Source of the DNA: a virus
Direction: 5' to 3' (one strand)
DNA: 28,123 nucleotides
IMG/VR virus record: IMGVR_UViG_3300044835_000071
Location: 1 to 28,123 of that record
Below are positions 27,432-28,123 of this stretch, in pieces. The notes beneath the pieces are model-generated. The model had not been told where the DNA came from, did not search any database, and saw only the letters and a list, made by a program, of their open reading frames with translations. The position numbers and the translations under genes are program-made. Every line of letters begins with the position of its first letter. Position 1 is the first letter of the stretch.

Positions 27432-27866
27432 ATGAAGGAGATCGTGATAAGGCTCACAGTCATGGGCACACCCGTTATCATCATCGGCTTTGCCACATGG
27501 ATGATTTGGGCGCTCATGGCGAATTTCCTGAACGGGCTCTCCTACGTGCTGAGCAACACATCGAGACTCAGCAATCTGAGCAAACGCCTGACCGTGGATG
27601 ACATCGAACTTCTTGAGAAAATTCTCAAGAGGCTTCGTGAGAGTCAGGAATTCGGCAGGGAATTGGACACTATGAAATGGCCAGAGCGCCAAAGAACGGG
27701 GGTCAATTCACTATCCTCTTACATTCCGGGTGTCAAATGCTCAGACGTATCAACATCGCCACAATCTGCATCACAGCCTCTCTCGCGGGCCTTATCCTCT
27801 ACCAATTCCCCATCGCGTGGATTTTCTCCATTGCGATTCTTGCTGCGAATCTTAGTCGGAGGGTGA
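27432..27866 (+). CDS. Small membrane protein upstream of coupling protein
   Basis: 144 aa. One membrane segment (about 8-31, 'LTVMGTPVIIIGFATWMIWA' onward) is followed by a helical 'TVDDIELLEKILKRLRESQE' region. From about residue 82 the frame lies over the coupling-protein gene, and the Ser-rich tail looks like a by-product of that overlap. GAAGGAG lies close to the ATG at 27432 but partly inside it, so the start is not well fixed. A role as an accessory of the transfer apparatus is a guess from position. Confidence 0.5.
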   Translation: MKEIVIRLTVMGTPVIIIGFATWMIWALMANFLNGLSYVLSNTSRLSNLSKRLTVDDIELLEKILKRLRESQEFGRELDTMKWPERQRTGVNSLSSYIPGVKCSDVSTSPQSASQPLSRALSSTNSPSRGFSPLRFLLRILVGG

Positions 27867-28123
27867 CAACGCTCAATGCCTACGGCAGCAGCCGCTGGGC
27901 GGAACTCAATGACGTGATGCATCTGCGATCAGGTTACGGAGTTGTCATCGGGTACATGGGTGGCAGGATCAGCAAATTACAAGGATTGAAGGCGCTGTTT
28001 AATCGGCGTGATGGGGCAAGAAATTTCCTCGAATCCCTCCAGAAAAAACCTCCTGACAACCTCCTTAGGCTGACGGATGCGGTCCACACGCTCGTCATCG
28101 GTCCAACCCGCTCGGGCAAAGGC
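27677..28123 (+). CDS. VirD4/TraG-type conjugative coupling protein, partial
   Basis: 149 codons visible; runs off the right edge. From the internal Met at 27737, 'MLRRINIATICITASLAGLI' with LYQFPIAWIFSIAILAANL gives two membrane segments, as at the N-terminus of VirD4/TraG. 'YGSSRWAELNDVMHL' matches the family's 'GSARWA' block, and 'VHTLVIGPTRSGKG' at the end is the Walker A motif. These hexameric ATPases pass relaxase-DNA to a type IV secretion channel. The start could be 27677 or 27737, in the same frame; neither has a strong ribosome-binding site. Either overlaps the preceding ORF. Confidence 0.85.
   Translation, partial: MARAPKNGGQFTILLHSGCQMLRRINIATICITASLAGLILYQFPIAWIFSIAILAANLSRRVTTLNAYGSSRWAELNDVMHLRSGYGVVIGYMGGRISKLQGLKALFNRRDGARNFLESLQKKPPDNLLRLTDAVHTLVIGPTRSGKG

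Noticed and set aside
1-28123. Integrase, transposase or CRISPR array
   Set aside because: No tyrosine or serine recombinase motifs, no terminal repeats of an insertion sequence and no regularly spaced repeats were seen.

Overview
The window is accessory DNA of a tailed phage or phage-plasmid. It carries a complete capsid/DNA-packaging block together with genes typical of plasmids and conjugative elements. A GapR-family protein (DUF2312) at 12156-12464 and a coiled-coil/DUF6471 pair at 15354-15745 are families best known from Alphaproteobacteria, so an alphaproteobacterial host is the most likely source (inference). No integrase, tRNA gene, rRNA gene, insertion sequence or CRISPR array was recognised.

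Layout. (1) 1-11521, leftward. In transcription order this holds a DUF1376-type replication initiator, a putative helicase-loader-like protein, a NusG/RfaH paralogue, terminase small and large subunits, portal, four small virion proteins, an SGNH hydrolase, a conserved phage protein, scaffold, major capsid protein, and a partial gene running off the left edge. (2) 11733-12801, leftward early cluster: ribbon-helix-helix protein, a 57-aa protein, GapR, and two small proteins, read from a good promoter at 12834-12863. (3) 12882-15745, rightward: small proteins, a 58-aa membrane protein, a Cas4/RecB-like Fe-S nuclease, a RecT-like annealase, then the coiled-coil/DUF6471 pair. (4) 15746-16727: structured non-coding DNA around a leftward winged-helix regulator. 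(5) 16728-18806, rightward: a 38-aa membrane protein, an HNH homing-type endonuclease, a TrwC/MOBF relaxase without a helicase domain, and an unknown protein. (6) 18794-25513, leftward DNA-metabolism block: zinc-ribbon protein, long coiled-coil phage protein, DUF932 protein, HNH nuclease, a two-domain beta-type sliding clamp and many small coupled genes. (7) 25514-25858: structured non-coding DNA ending in a clear terminator. (8) 25859-28123: XRE-type regulator divergent from parB, a small membrane protein, and the start of a VirD4/TraG-type coupling protein running off the right edge.

How it fits together. The left half makes and fills virions. The NusG paralogue just ahead of the terminase genes is positioned to carry transcription through the long late operon. 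The centre supplies recombination and replication accessories. The right half (relaxase, ParB, coupling protein) is plasmid maintenance and conjugation logic. The combination suggests an element that could move both in particles and by mobilisation. The replication, secretion and lysis genes needed to prove this lie outside the window or were not recognised.

Several small genes absent from ordinary ORF length cut-offs are supported by ribosome-binding sites and ATGA/TGATG overlaps (12461-12634, 13340-13516, 15569-15745, 16728-16844, 24620-24670, 5013-5063). Several genes have dyads lying on or next to their ribosome-binding sites. An exact 30-bp inverted repeat (15284-15313 and 16664-16693) flanks the central regulatory segment.
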